Shown here: piece after piece, positions 1-13,500 of the stretch
Numbering within the stretch: the stretch's first letter is position 1
Layout of the letters: each line of letters opens with the position of its first letter
Assembly (NCBI GenBank): GCA_963383645.1
Contig: OY726573.1
Coordinates: 19,841,158 to 19,905,157, forward strand
Length of the DNA: 64,000 nt
Direction: 5' to 3'
Source: Muscardinus avellanarius
Taxonomy: Eukaryota; Chordata; Mammalia; Rodentia; Gliridae
Position numbers and translations under genes: made by a program
The notes under the pieces: generated by a model
The model's input: the letters and a program-made list of their open reading frames with translations, nothing else
Database searches by the model: none
Told to the model about the DNA's origin: nothing

Positions 1-250
1 AGGACCTCACTAAGTAGCTGAGGCTGTGTGCGAACCGCGATCCTCCTGTGTCAGCCTCCGAAATGCTGGGATTACAAGTGTGCGCCACCACACCTGGCTT
101 CCCCAGCCCTATTTTTTATTCTTTATTTGGAAATAGGGCCTCACTAAGTAGCTGAGGCTGGCTGAGAACCTGTAATACTTCTGTCTCAGCTTCTCAAGTA
201 CTGGGATTACAAGGGTGTGCCACCATGCCTTGTGTGATTGTATCTTCAAA

Positions 251-301
<51 letters not shown>

Positions 302-706
302 CTGTCTGTCTGCCAGCAAGGCATTTATCTTTAATGTCAAGTGACCTTGAATGTCTGGGTCAAAGAAGTATTTTTTCAGGTGGGTGGTTATGGTTACATT
401 TTTGTTGTGGACATTTTAATAAGATGCTTCTGTTGACTAGAAATAAATTACAGCTACCCTCCTTTAAGATAGAGCAGGTTGGTACATTGCTCAGTTACTG
501 TCTGGGTGCAGTAGGGTAGCATGGCTGTATTTTCTAAACAGAGTTTAATTCTGAACTCTGACAGGTTTAATTCCCTCAGGAAATTGTGACTGTGAACAAA
601 GTGTATTTAATGGATACTATGGGGTCTGGACTCTGGAATGCTGTCTCCTTTATCCTTTGGCTCCAGCTACAGATATTGGTTTTGACTTTGGTGTTTGTCC
701 TAGCAG
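1..706 (+). other. ANKFY1: ANKFY1 intron, partial, with two SINEs and a GT repeat
   Basis: Non-coding sequence upstream of the first visible exon. Positions 1-99 and 100-229 are two minus-oriented B1 halves of B1-dID SINEs, recognised by the reversed B1 end (gattacaag, gccaccacacc). A pure GT repeat covers 254-297. The remaining 298-706 shows no repeat or exon that I recognise and ends in the acceptor of the next exon. Confidence 0.8.
254..297. repeat. (GT)n microsatellite
   Basis: Pure 44-bp GT tract. Similar pure GT/CA tracts are at 1465-1518, 18171-18202, 36384-36413, 47387-47440, 48485-48528 and 53852-53902, most of them adjoining a SINE tail. Confidence 0.97.
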
Positions 707-875
707 GACTCAGGATGGGGAGACAGCCCTTCAGCTGGCCATCAGGAATCAGCTTCCACTTGTAGTTGACGCTATATGTACCCGAGGAGCTGACATGTCT
801 GTTTCAGATGAAAAAGGCGACCCCCCGCTCTGGCTTGCCTTGGCACATAACCTGGAAGACATCGCATCCACTCTG
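707..875 (+). CDS. ANKFY1: ANKFY1 coding exon a (ankyrin repeats)
   Basis: Acceptor tagcag at 701-706, donor CTG|gtgaga. The first base completes a split Arg codon; the reading is then TQDGETALQLAIRNQLPLVV and onward through one ankyrin repeat into DEKGDPPLWLALAHNL of the next. The length is 169 bp and the exon ends on a codon border. Confidence 0.95.
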
Positions 876-1462
876 GTGAGACAAACATGACATTAGCTTA
901 CCATGGGAGACTTTGTGTCAGAGGTGGGTTCGGTGCCTGCATAGCAATCACAGGACCAAGCAGTCTGCCACCTACCAAATTGGGCAAAAGGCAAGCAGTT
1001 GAAACATGTCCTTGGCCAATACTTTTGTTTTTAGTCTGTGTTTACCAAGAAGACCATCAACAAGCTAGAGTGGAGGCTTTTCCTGAAGAGTCTTCTGGGG
1101 GGTTAATTTGAGGTGGGCTCCCCTCACCATCACCATAGCAGTAAATCCCTAAATCTCAGGTTTGTCTCCTTTGTTTACAAGACAGGCCACAGTAGTGGAG
1201 GTGAACTTTGGAATTTCTCATTTAGTTCTCTGAAGGGCCTGCAGTGCAGCATTGGGGCATTTTGCACCTGGGTGGCTTTTGTGTCATTGAGATTACCTGT
1301 ATATATTGCTGGGGGTTTATGAATACATGTATAAACAGGGACCTTTGTTTTCTTTCCCTTCTTTGATACAGCTCTAGAGGCACTAATTGAATATTAATAT
1401 TTCCCAAACTCATCCTACAAGTCCTAGTAGAAGAACTTGCACGGGCACACACACACAGAGGA

Positions 1463-1520
<58 letters not shown>

Positions 1521-4500
1521 CTCTCCTGGGGATTGAACCTGGGACATTCTAACTCTGAGCTACATTTCCAGACATTTTTATTCTTTATTTTTTATCTTTT
1601 GGTTTTGAAACAGGATCTTGCTAGGTTGCTGAGATTGGTTTGGAACCTCCAATCCTCCTGTCTCAGCCTTTTAAGTACTGGGATTACAGGTGTGCACCGC
1701 CATCCTAGCTACAGAGCTCTATTGAGAAACTAATAAATGAATTTACACAGTAACTCTCCCCCCAAGGGAAAAAAAAACAGCTAATGAATGATGCAAATTG
1801 AAGTAATTATCAACCATCTCCCCTTTTTTGTGTGTTTGGTACGGAGGATTGAACTTGGGCATTCTGCCTCTGAGCTATGCCATCAACCTGATTTTATTTT
1901 TTAATTTGAAACAGGATCTCACTAAGTTGCAGAGGGCCTCACAAGCTTGCTGAGGATGGCCGCAAACCTGTGATCCTCCTGTCTCAAGCCTCCCAAGTAC
2001 TAGGATTACAAGTGTGAGTCACCTTGCCCACCTTAGAGCTCAGATTTGATAATAAAGTTTCCAACTTTGCTTGACAATGTTTGTGTGAAACCTGTGTTTT
2101 TCTGTAGGTCAGACATGGCTGTGATGCTACGTGCTGGGGCCCAGGACCTGGTGGGTGCCTTCAAACACTCCTGCACAGAGCCATTGATGAAAACAATGAG
2201 TCCACCACCTGCTTTCTTATTCGTAGGTCTGTGGAGCCCAAGTATCTCTTGAAATATTCTTATGCAGCTTATTGTAAACTGACTCTTCTGTTAACCCACC
2301 TCCAGTCTTGACATGCCTGTAACTGGTTTGACTTTCATAGTTAAGACTCTCAGACTCACTGTTTTATTCTGTCAAGTTAGCCAAGGGCCTGACTAACTCG
2401 TGAGGGGAGGGCCTCATATGCCTGAGTCAAAGACTAGTAGTTAAGCCAGATTCCTGTTATGGGACCTGCATGGGCTCCTGTAGTCATCACACCACTTCCT
2501 ACTGTAAAGCCAGGAATCCGTGCAAAGAAGACCATGTCGACCTGTATGACACCACCAAGAGCATGAGCCCTAACAGGTGGGAGGCATGGTTATTTAGGAA
2601 ACCTTCAAGGCAATATTTCTCAAGCTTTGAATATGTTTCAGCTATGCTAATCTTCTGGGGAACATGCAATAATTCTGATACTCAGGCTTCTCTAAGACTA
2701 ATTGCAAAATACTCTATGGCAGTGGAACCTACACCCCAGTCTTTGAGGCCATGGGTTGAGGATTGCTGACTTTGTGCTAGACTGGATGAGGCTGTTGCTC
2801 TCCACTCATCGGCATACCTGTAGATAAAGCATGGCCTTCCTTCTCTTTCTTCATTCCTTTCAGTGGTTGTGATGTGAATAGTCCCAGACAACCAGGTGCT
2901 GATGGAGAAGGAGAAGAAGAGGCCAGAGATGGGCAGACACCCCTGCATCTGGCAGCCTCATGGGGACTGGAAGAGACAGTGCAGTGTCTTTTGGAGTTTG
3001 GTGCCAATGTAAATGCACAGGTATGCACTTCTCATTGCCAAGGAGGTACATGGTCAGTGCACAGTTAGGGAAATCCTTTATGGCAGGGGACCTTGCAGAG
3101 CTCTCATGTACTGTGGATAGGGCTTTGTTCCTGTTGCCGGTGTCCTAGGCCAGAGGCCTGACTTGGGAGTTTCCAACAACCCTGGTCTGGTCACTTGCTC
3201 CAAAAACCAAACAGAAAAGGTAAGGGCAAAAAGCAGGAAAAGAGCTTTATAGCCTTATTAGGAAAGACTGGGATCCAGCATCTCATCTGGATCCAGGGTG
3301 TTGACAAGAGCTTTAGGTTTAAGTAGAGGAAGAATTGGGGGAGGGGCAAGAGGTATGCATAATTAAGCAGACTTGGTCAAATTGTGGTTTGGATGATTCT
3401 TGACTCAGTGGTAGCTCTGGAGACATTCTTATCACCTGAGGGGGCAGTTTCTCCTTATCACTTCGTAGGGAGCAGTTTCCACTTGTTGCTCAGGAAGTAC
3501 ATTAGCAGACCTCTGGTCCTGGAGGGTCCTGCTTAGTCCTCTGAGGGGATTGAGCCTGATGTTCCTGGAAGGTGCAGGACACCTGAAAATGGTTAGGTGT
3601 CTCTCCAGGGGCTGAAACAGGACTGCTGCAAATTTGCCTCGTTTTTTTGTTTTTGTTTTTTTTTGGTGGTACTGGGGTTCCTGGAAACCTTCTACCTCCG
3701 GGCTACACTCCCAGACCTATTTTTACATTTTTTTTATTTGGAAACAGGGTCTCCTAAGCCAGCCCGCGCGGCTGGCTTCGAACCTGCGCGATCCTCCTGT
3801 CTCTGCCTCCCAAGCGCGGGGATTACAAGCGTGCGCCACCACGCCTGGCTTGCCTCGTTTTGAAGGGGGAAAAACGAGGTTAGGTAAATACAGCACTAAT
3901 AAACGTTTTATTACTAGGTTATTCATTAATTTATTTTTAAATATATTTTTATTGGTGCATTGTAGTCAAACATCTCAATGGAATACAAGACTTGTAAAGC
4001 TATACACGCACACATCACCCAATTAGCCTTTATCCAGTCCCCATCCCATTCCCTCCCCCTCCCTCGATCCCATGCTTGATTTAGTGATTGACTTTGATAT
4101 ATTTGTTTAAGTACATCATGTGCTTTAAAGAGATTCCATCTTTCCACCTACCCCCTCTGATAGGTCACCTTAATTGCTCCTCCATGGATCCCTTTCTTCA
4201 ACTAGATTTCCACCTATTATCCATTTCTTCCTAGCTTTTTTCATATTAGCGAAAGCATCTGAATTTTTATTTTCTGTGATACTTCCCTGTGGATGCCTCA
4301 TTGCAGCCTCCGATCCCACTCTCGAAAGGCCCCGGGACTGGCCTCACCACACAACAGGCTCTGATCCCAGCCTCCCAGGCCCCGTCACCGGCCTTACCGC
4401 ACTGCAGGTTCCAAACCGACCTCACTGGCCCAAAACCGGCTTCACCTCATGGCAGGCTTTAATCCTGGCCTAGCAGGCCTTCACACCAGCCTCGCCACCC

Positions 4501-7500
4501 AGCATTCTCCTATCCTGGCCTTGGAGGCCCCGGCAACGGCCTTGCCACACTGCAGGCTCCAGACCCAGCCTTGTTGGCCCCAGAACTGGCCTTGCTGCCA
4601 GACAAGCTCCAATCCCAGCCTGGCAGGCCCCCTGGCACCGGCCTCGCCACAAAAGCAGGCTCTGACCCCAGCCTCGCTGTCACCTGTACTGGCCTCGACT
4701 CACGGTGGGCTCTGATCCTGGCCTCTAAGGCCCCAACAACGGCCTTGTCCCATGGCAGGCTCCAATCCTGGCCTCGCTGGCCCCAGCACCGGCCTAGCCA
4801 CATGGCAGGCTCCAATCCCAGCCTTGCAGGTCCCAGCACCGGCCTCAACACCTGGCAGGCTCCGATCCCGGCCTCGCTGGCCCCAGCACCAGCCTCGCTG
4901 CATGGCTGACTCTGGTCCTGGCCTCGCTTGCCTTGGCACTGACCTCACTGCCCTGCAGGCTCTGATCCTGGCCTCGAAGGCCCCAACACAGGCCTCGCCG
5001 CACGTCAGGCTCCGATCCCAGCCTTGCTGGCCCCAGCACCCACCTTACCTCCTGGCAGGCTTCAATCCTGGCCTTGCAAGCCCTGGCACTGGCCTTGCCA
5101 CCGGCAGGCTCCGATCCTAGCCTTGGAGGCCCCAGCACTGGCCTTGCCTTACGGCAGGCTCCAATCCCATCCATGCTGGCCCCGGTACCAGCCTTGCCTC
5201 GCCTCATGGCAGGCTCTGATCCTGGCGTCGGTGGCCCCAGCACTGGCCTTGCCGCATGGCAGGCTCTGATCCTGGCCTCACTGGCCCCATACAAAATTTA
5301 TTTATTTTGTATGTGTAGTACTGAGGATTGTACCCAGGGGCATACTACATAAGAAATATACCCCAAGCCCTAATTTTTGTTTGTTTGTTTTGTGATACTG
5401 GGAGTTGAACCCAGGGGCATCCTAGCCCTGCACCACACCCCTTACCCTATTTTTAAATTTTTTTTATTTTAGGATACTGGAGATGGAACCCAGAGCATTC
5501 TACCTCCAAGCTAAACCTTTTTTTTTTTTTTTTCCAGTACTGGGGATGGAACCCAGGGACATTCTACCTCAGAACTATACCCACAGCACTATTTTTTATT
5601 CTTTATTTTGAAACAGTCTCTGGAGCTAGGCATGGTGGGGTATGCTTGTAATCCCAGCATTTGGGAGGCTGAGAACAGAGGATCGCAGTTCACGGACAGC
5701 CTCAGCTACTTAGGCCTTCCCCAACTTAGTGAGGCCCTGTTTTAGAATAAAAAAATAGGGCAGGACATGTGGCTCAGAGGTTGAATGCCCCTGCATTCCA
5801 CCCCCAGACCCTCCAACAATAACAACAAAACAAAACAAAAACAGATCTCACGAAATTGCTGAAGGCCTCACTAGGTAGCTAAGGCTGCCCACACACTGTG
5901 GTCCTCCCTTTTCAGCCCCCCAAATGCTGGGATTACAAGCGTACACCATCACACCTGGCTTATTTTATTTTTTGTGATGTTGGGGATTGAGCCCAGAGAC
6001 ATTTTACCACCGGCCTACATCTGCAGCCTTATTTTTTATTCTTTTTTATTTGAAACAGGGTTTCACTAAGTTGTAGAGGGCCTTACTAAGTATTTGAGGC
6101 TGACTGAGAACCCTGATCCTCCTGTCTCAGCTTCCCAAGTACCAGGATTACAAGTGTGTACCACCACGACAGGCTTTTTATTTTTATTTGAAACAGGGTC
6201 TCTTTAGGTTGATGAGAATTTCACTACTTGCTCAGGTTCTCCTTGAATCTAAGATCCTCTTATCTCAGTCTTCCAAGTACTCTGGGACTACAAGAATGCA
6301 CCACCATCTACCATTCCTGGCTTTTTTTTTTTTTTTTTTTTTTTTACTTTATTTTTTGCTGTACTGGTGATTCAACCCAAAGGTATTCTATACCCCCAGC
6401 CTTTATTTTTATTTTTTATTTTGAAGGAGGATCTCACTAAGTTGTGCAGAGCCTAAGTAGCTGGCTGCAAACCTGTGGTGATCCTCCTGTCTCAACTTTC
6501 CAAGTACTGGGATTATAAGAGTGGGCCACCTTGCCAGGGTCTTGTTTTATATTTTAAAACAGGGTCTCAGCCAGGCATGGTGGTGCATGGTTGTAATCCA
6601 GGTACTTGGGAGGCTGATACAGGAGGATCACACGTTTGAGGACAGCCTCTACAACTTAGCCAGATCCTGTGTGAAAAATAGAAATGAGCTGAGACAGGAG
6701 GATCTCAGGTTGAAGTAAAACCTCAGCAACTTAATAAGGCCCATTGCAACATGGTGAGACTCTTGTTTCAAAATTAAAAATATTAAACATGGCTGGGTAT
6801 GTAGCTCAGAGGTAAAATTGCTCCTGAGTTCAATTTTCAATAAAACACACACACACACACACACACGCACACACACTCCCCCTCCCTCTCTTCTTTCCCC
6901 CTTTTCCTCTCCTCCTCCTCCTCCTCCTCCTCCTCCTCCTCCTCCTCCTCCTCCTCCTCCTCCTCCTCCTCCTCCTCTTCTTTCTGTCTCTCCTACCTAG
7001 TGGCTATGAGCTATACTCCCAGCTCTTTTTATTTTTTGTTTGGAACAGGGTCTCACTAGGTTACTGAGGGTCTCACTAAGTTGCTGAGGCTGGCCTGGAA
7101 CCTGTGATCCTCCTCTCTCAGCCTCCAATGTACTAGAATTACAGGTATGGGCATATTAGTAGGTTTTAGAGGAATACTTTCTTTTTTTTTTTTACGTTAC
7201 TGAGGATGGAACCCAGGGGCATTCTACTTCTGAGCGACACACCCAGCCCTATTTTCTTATTCTTTATTTTGAAGCAGGGTCTCACTGAGTTGCAAAGGGC
7301 CTCGCTAAGTAGCTAAGGCTGGTCATGAACCCGAATCCTCCTGTCTCAGCCTCCCAAATGCTGGGATTACAAGCATGTGCCACCACACCTGGCTAGAGGA
7401 ATACTTGGTAAATGATTAACATTTCTACCTGTATAGCTGAGTAGGCCACAGAGTTTAAGGTAATAAAGGAGAAGGATATGAAATGAAGGCAGAGATACCA

Positions 7501-10500
7501 AGCATCATCCTACCCTTGGTTACCCACTGGGCTTGGCAGGCCTGGGTAGGGCCACATTTTAGCCAAGGTTGCCTTTCCGAGTTTGTGTCACAGCGTGGCG
7601 TGTGCAAGTGGCTCCTGCGTGGCACAGCTTGTCTCGTCCTTGCCTGCTTTCAGGCTTGACCATGCCTTCGTTCTTGCTGCAACATCGGTAGAGTCTTCTT
7701 GTCTGTCATTCCTTTCTCCTTGTTCTCCCTTAGAGATCTCCACTGAGCTAGCTAGTTTAGTTTCAGACCTGAGTACTGTGTTTACAATGATGGTCCATAA
7801 TAGGAGGGTTTTTGTTTTTTGTTTTATTCTGTACTAGAGATTAAACCTGGAACATTCTACCTCCAAGCTTTACCCTCAGCCCTATTTTATTTTTTATTTT
7901 GAAACAAGGTCTTCTAGGCTGCTGAGGCTGTCACTGAACCTGTGATCTTCCTGTCTCAGATTCCCAAGTACTAGGATGACAGACATGAGCCACCATGCCT
8001 GGCATAAAAGGAGTTTTATGTCCTCGATGTATTTCAGTATTCTAGCCTATTCTAGTATTTTCTTTTGTGGTACTGGGGATTGAGCTATACCCCCAGCCAA
8101 ATTTTATTCTTATTTTGAAACAGGGTCTTGCTAGGTAGATGAGAGTCTCACTACTTGCTGAGGCTGTCCTTGAACCTGTGATCCTCCTGTCTCAGCCTAC
8201 CAAGTACTAGGATTATAAGTGTTCACTACATTGAGGTAAGTTTTCACTACCATGCCTGCCTTTTTTTTTTTTTTTTTTTTTTAAACATGGTCTCACTTAG
8301 TTGTAGAGGGCCTCTTGCTAAGTTGCTGAAGCTGGCTGAGAACCTGCAATCCTCTGGCGTAGCTTCCCAAGTACTAGCATTATAAGAATGCACCACCACG
8401 CTTGGCTACATTTTTTTTTTGTTTTGAAACAGTCTTACTAGGTTGCTGAGCTGTCCATAAACCTACCTCTTGTCTCAGCCTCCCCAAGCACTGGGATTAC
8501 AGGTGTGAACCACCACATCCTCCTCCCTCAGCCCTTTTTTCCCTGAAACAGGATCTTGCTAAATAGCCGAGGCTGGCCTGGAACCTGTGATCCTCCTGTC
8601 TCAGCCTCCCAAGTATTAGGATTACAAGTGTGTGACACCAACCCAGCTTGCCTTTGAGGATTTATATCTGAGGCCTTGTCGATAGATTGGGAGCGCTATT
8701 ACTTGGAACTGAAAATGAACAGATCTTCTCAAACAAATAAGTTTATGATATTTTCCCTGAGTTTTATCGTTCAACTGGAATTTAAAATTTGTGTTTTGGC
8801 TGGGTGTGGTGGCACATGCCTAAAATTTCAGTACTTGAGAGGCTGACCCAGGAGGATGAGACTTGAAACCAGCCTCAACAATTTAGTAAGGCTCTCAGCA
8901 AAATAGTGAGACCCTGTTTGAAAAACAAAAAATAAAAAGGGCTGGAGTACAGTTTTTTTTTTTTTTTTTTTTTTGGGTGGTCCTGGGGTTCCTGGAAGCC
9001 CTTCTACCTCCGGGCTACACTCCCAGACCTATTTTTACATTTTTATTTGGAAACAGGGTCTCCTAAGCCAGCGCGTGTGGCTGGCTTCGAACCTGCGCGA
9101 TCCTCCTGTCTCTGCCTCCCAAGCGCGGGGATTACAAGCGTGCGCCACCACGCCCGGCCCATGGAGTACAGTTTTAAAGTAGAATTCCTCTGGGTTTAAT
9201 TCCTAGTCCCACAAAAATGAGGGGGAAAAGCTGGGCTTGGTGGTGCACGCTTGTAATCCCATCATTTGGGAGGCTGAGACAGGAGGATCCAGGTTCACAG
9301 ACAGCCTCAGCTACTTAGTGAAGCTCTTGAGACCCTGTTTCAAAATAAAGAATAAATTCCGGGCATGGTGGCGCATGCTTGTAATCTCTGAGCTTGGGAG
9401 GCGGAGACAGGAGGATCTCGCAGGTTCGAAGCCAGCCTCGCTGACTTTAAGAGACCCTGTTTCCAAATAAAAATATAAAAAATAGGTGTCTGGGAGTGTA
9501 GCCCGGAGGTAGAAGGGTTTCCAGGAACCCCAGTGCCACCAAAAATAAATAAATAAACAAACACAAATATAATAAAAATAAATAAAAATAAAATACAGGG
9601 CTTGGTATTTTAATGTAGCAAGTGTAGCTTGGAGGTAGATGCCCCTGGGTTCCATCCCCAGTACCGCCAAAAAAAAAAAAAAAAAGAAGAAGGAGGCAAA
9701 ACCCCCTGTGCCTTGTTCCCATAGGATGCAGAAGGAAGAACACCTGTCCATGTGGCCATAAGCAACCAGCACAGTGTCATCATTCAGTTGTTGATCTCCC
9801 ATCCTGACATCCACCTGAATGCACGAGACAGACAAGGGCTGACCCCGTTTGCCTGTGCCATGACGTACAAGAACAACAAGGCAGCTGAGGCCATTCTGAA
9901 ACGAGAGTCGGGGGCTGCTGAGCAGGTGAGTGCCCGGCAACCCCACCCTCCTTAGCAGCACCTCTTACGTACAGACTAAACAAGGCTCTTCTATACATAC
10001 ACACACTACTATATAATTCATGGTTTTTTCTTTTATTTTTCGTACTGGGGAGAGAAGCCAGGGGCATTTTACTTCCGAGCTCACTTGCTAAGTTACAGAG
10101 GGCCTCCCTAAGTAGCTGAGGCTGGCTGCGAACCTGCAGTCCTTCTTTCTCAGCCTCCCAAGTACTGATATTACAAGTGTGTGCCACCACACCCAGCTCA
10201 GATATTGGCTTTGAAATTATGTTTTCCTTTCTGAAAATGTGGCCTAAAGATGTCTGTTTATTGCTGGCTGAGCTGTGACTACTCTTGGTGTGCCAACCAC
10301 CTGAGGATGTGGACGGAGGTGGCAGTGGGATCTTGTTGGGCCTGCTAATAGGAATTCTGTGGCACATACAGCTGAGTTCATTCTTGCTTTTGCTGGTTTT
10401 CAACTGCCACACAGTGAATATCTTAAAAGGAATTAAATTGAACTCGAGGTGCTTGCATTGTGATGTTGGACAACTTTTTATTTTTTTTGCGGGTCTGGGG

Positions 10501-13500
10501 ATGGAGCCCCAGGGGCATTCGGCCTCCAAGCTACACCGCCTTCCCTATTTTTTATTCTTTATTTTGAAACTGGGTCTCACTGAGTTGCAGAGGGTCTAAG
10601 TAGCTGAGGCTGTCCATGAACCGCTATCTTCCAGTCTCAGCCTCCCGAGTGTTGGAATTACAAGCGTGTGCTGCCTGCCCATCGTGGAGAACTTTTTGAG
10701 TGTTTTAGAAGCGTTGTTTCTAAGCTTAGTTGGCTCATTTGTCCTTATTCTTTGCAGTTCTTATCGTACAACAGAGTGGGTGGGAAATGACAGTAATGGC
10801 TGATCTGAGGCGGGAGCTGGGATTAATGGTAAGGTTAGTCCCATAGAAACTTGCCTTTCCAGCCAACACACAGGATCTTGCCAAGATCTATAAATAGACA
10901 TTTACTTATTTATTTTTGTGGTCCTGGGAATTGAACCAAGAGGCATTCTACCTCTAAGCAACACCCCCCCCCCATTCCTTTGTTTTTGTTTGTTTGTTTG
11001 TTTTTGCAGTCCTGGGGATGGAACCCAGGGGCATTCTACCTTCAAGCTACACCCCCATCCCTATTTTTTTGTTCTGTTTTGAAACAGGGTCTCACTGGGT
11101 TGCATAGGTACCTAGTTGCACAAAGTAGCTGAGTCTGTCCGAGAACCGTGATCCTCCTGTCTAAGCCTCCCAAATGCTAGGATTACAAGTGTGCGCCATG
11201 CCCAGCGCACGGTTTTATTTCTTATTTGGAAATAGGGTCTTGCTAGGTTGATGTGAGTCTCAGTACTTCCTGAAGCTGTCCTCAAAACTACGATTTTCCT
11301 GTCTTAGCCTCCCAAGTACAGAGATTACAGGCTTGTGCCACCACACCTGGCTTACAAATAGCCATTTATTAAGATGGAATGGAGTGGTGGGACCTGAAGG
11401 AAGTGCTGTCCTAGTATGGTAAAGAGTTACTGCTTCTACATATCACATTTCTTAGCATTTTTGTAAGTGTGGCTGGATTGCCAGCTGCTAACCTCATAGT
11501 CACTCAGATAATACAGAATGTTCATGAATGGAGACAGGCATCTCACATTTCTTCCCCATTCAGTATGGTGCTGTTGTTGGCCCAGATCATTTGCAGGTGC
11601 ATTGCTTATTCCACTGGCTGGTGCCGTGAACATGCATGCGAGGTGACGTAGTGTTTGTGGAGCAGATGGTGTCCCCTCACCTGCACCTGAGCTCTCAGGA
11701 CGGGATAGTGTCTGCTGTCCAGAGTAGGATGAAGTCTGTGACATGCTACTGGCTGCCTCCTTAACCATGTATATTGTAGCTTAGGAAAAGGGGAATCATC
11801 CCTAAATTTCTGAAGCTTTAGTTTGGCTGTTCAAGGTTGATGCTGGCATCGCAGCTGTGGTGTTAGGACAGCAGGTGCTTGATTTAGCTAAAGCAGACAG
11901 GCTCCCGAGGCTAGTCTCCACCTTTGCCTTTGCCTGAGCCCTTCAACATTTTGGCACCTTCCTTTCCCATCCTTTGGTCTGTCTTTTTCTTGGCTTTCTG
12001 AGCCCAGTTCCTGCTGCAGAGTCAGTATAGTGACTCCCAGCCCCTTTCCCTCGGATGTGACCATGCGCACATTTTTTGGTGCACAGATGTATGGAATGAG
12101 AGTCGGGGGTGATGGTGTTTAATGTTGGGTCTTGGGATGGACTTCCTGCAAAGAGGAGAGGACTGTATCATGGCTGCCTGGTGACCAGCACCGCCTGCAG
12201 AGGCTCAGGAGGCATTCGGAAGGGAGTCTACTGATGTTTTTTGGTTCCCACTTACCGACTCAGGTGGATAACAAGGGCCGGAATTTCCTTCACGTGGCAG
12301 TTCAGAACTCTGACATTGAAAGTGTCCTGTTCTTGATCAGCGTCCAGGCTAATGTGAATTCCAGGGTGCAGGATGCTTCCAAGTTGACCCCTTTGCACCT
12401 CGCTGTCCAAGCTGGCTCAGAGATTATTGTCCGAAATCTGGTAAGTGACATAGAACCATTGTTGTATATAACCTGTCATAGAATATATGCAGAATTTCTC
12501 ATCACAGGTGTTTGCCCACATGAATTTGGGGAGTTGAAACAATACACTCAGGAAAACAGGTGTGAAGAGGGGCTCAGATGGGTCATGATTGCAAAGGGGG
12601 CCTTGGATAGCTAAGGCAGGGTAGGAACAGAAGAGTTGTGGCTGGGATTTTGGCAATTTCTTTGTGACTTGAAATCCTGCTTTCTCCCCCCCTCCCTCAG
12701 GGGCATTCTACCTTTGAGGTATACTTCAGCCCAATTTAAATTTTTATTTTGAAACAGGGTCCCACTAAGTTGTGGAGGGCCTCACTAAGTAGCTGAGGCT
12801 GGCCTTGAACCTGCAGTCCTCCTGTCTCAGCCCCCCAAGTGCTAGGATTACAAGTGTGCGCCGCCATGCCTGGTAAAAGCCTGCCTTTTTAAGTACTACA
12901 TTAATGCCAGGCCTGGATTCTCCCAGAAATAGGTAGCTCAGGACTTCAGAAGAGGTAAATTGGGCGTTTACTATAAACTACAGCATATTTTCTGTTAACA
13001 GCGGCAGTCTTTGAAACTTTGTCAGAAAATGGGTGATAAATGAACTTCAAATAGTAAATGAATAGACAATTTAAAGTTCCTTTCTGCCTTTGATTCTATA
13101 ATAGCTTTGTACCACAGCCTTCCAGACTTTTAGAGGTCCCGTTCCCAGTAGGTCTGCGCAGGCTTCAAAGTGAAGAAAGAGCTGCCTTTTTTTTTTTTTT
13201 CCTTTTTCCCTTGCGGTACTGGGGATGAAACCCAGAGGCATTCTACCTCTGAGCAGCACCCCCAGCCCTATTTTTTATTCTTTATTTGGAAACAGGGTCT
13301 CACTGAGTTACAAAGGGCCTCACTAAGTAGTAGCTAAGGCTGTTTGTGAACTGAGATCCTCCTGTCTCAGCCTCCCAAATGTTGGGATTACAACTGTGCA
13401 CCACCATGCCCAGTTTAAGAGCTGCATTTTATTTATTTATTTATTTAATTTATTTTTTTGGTGGTACTGGGGTTCCTGGAAGCCCTTCTACCTCCGGGCT

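Noticed and set aside
3170..3600. Possible endogenous retroviral LTR
   Set aside because: Composition is suggestive, but I see no clear TG...CA ends, target duplication or recognised family; not called.
4306..5290. CRISPR-like array
   Set aside because: Units are contiguous without unique spacers, and the context is a mammalian intron.
4510..5294. Long open frames (81-149 codons) in several registers
   Set aside because: They follow the 50-bp tandem unit on both strands and lack domains; a by-product of a stop-poor minisatellite.
9311..10529. Minus-strand frames of 216 and 249 codons over ANKFY1 exon d
   Set aside because: They are the antisense shadow of exon d joined to SINE sequence.
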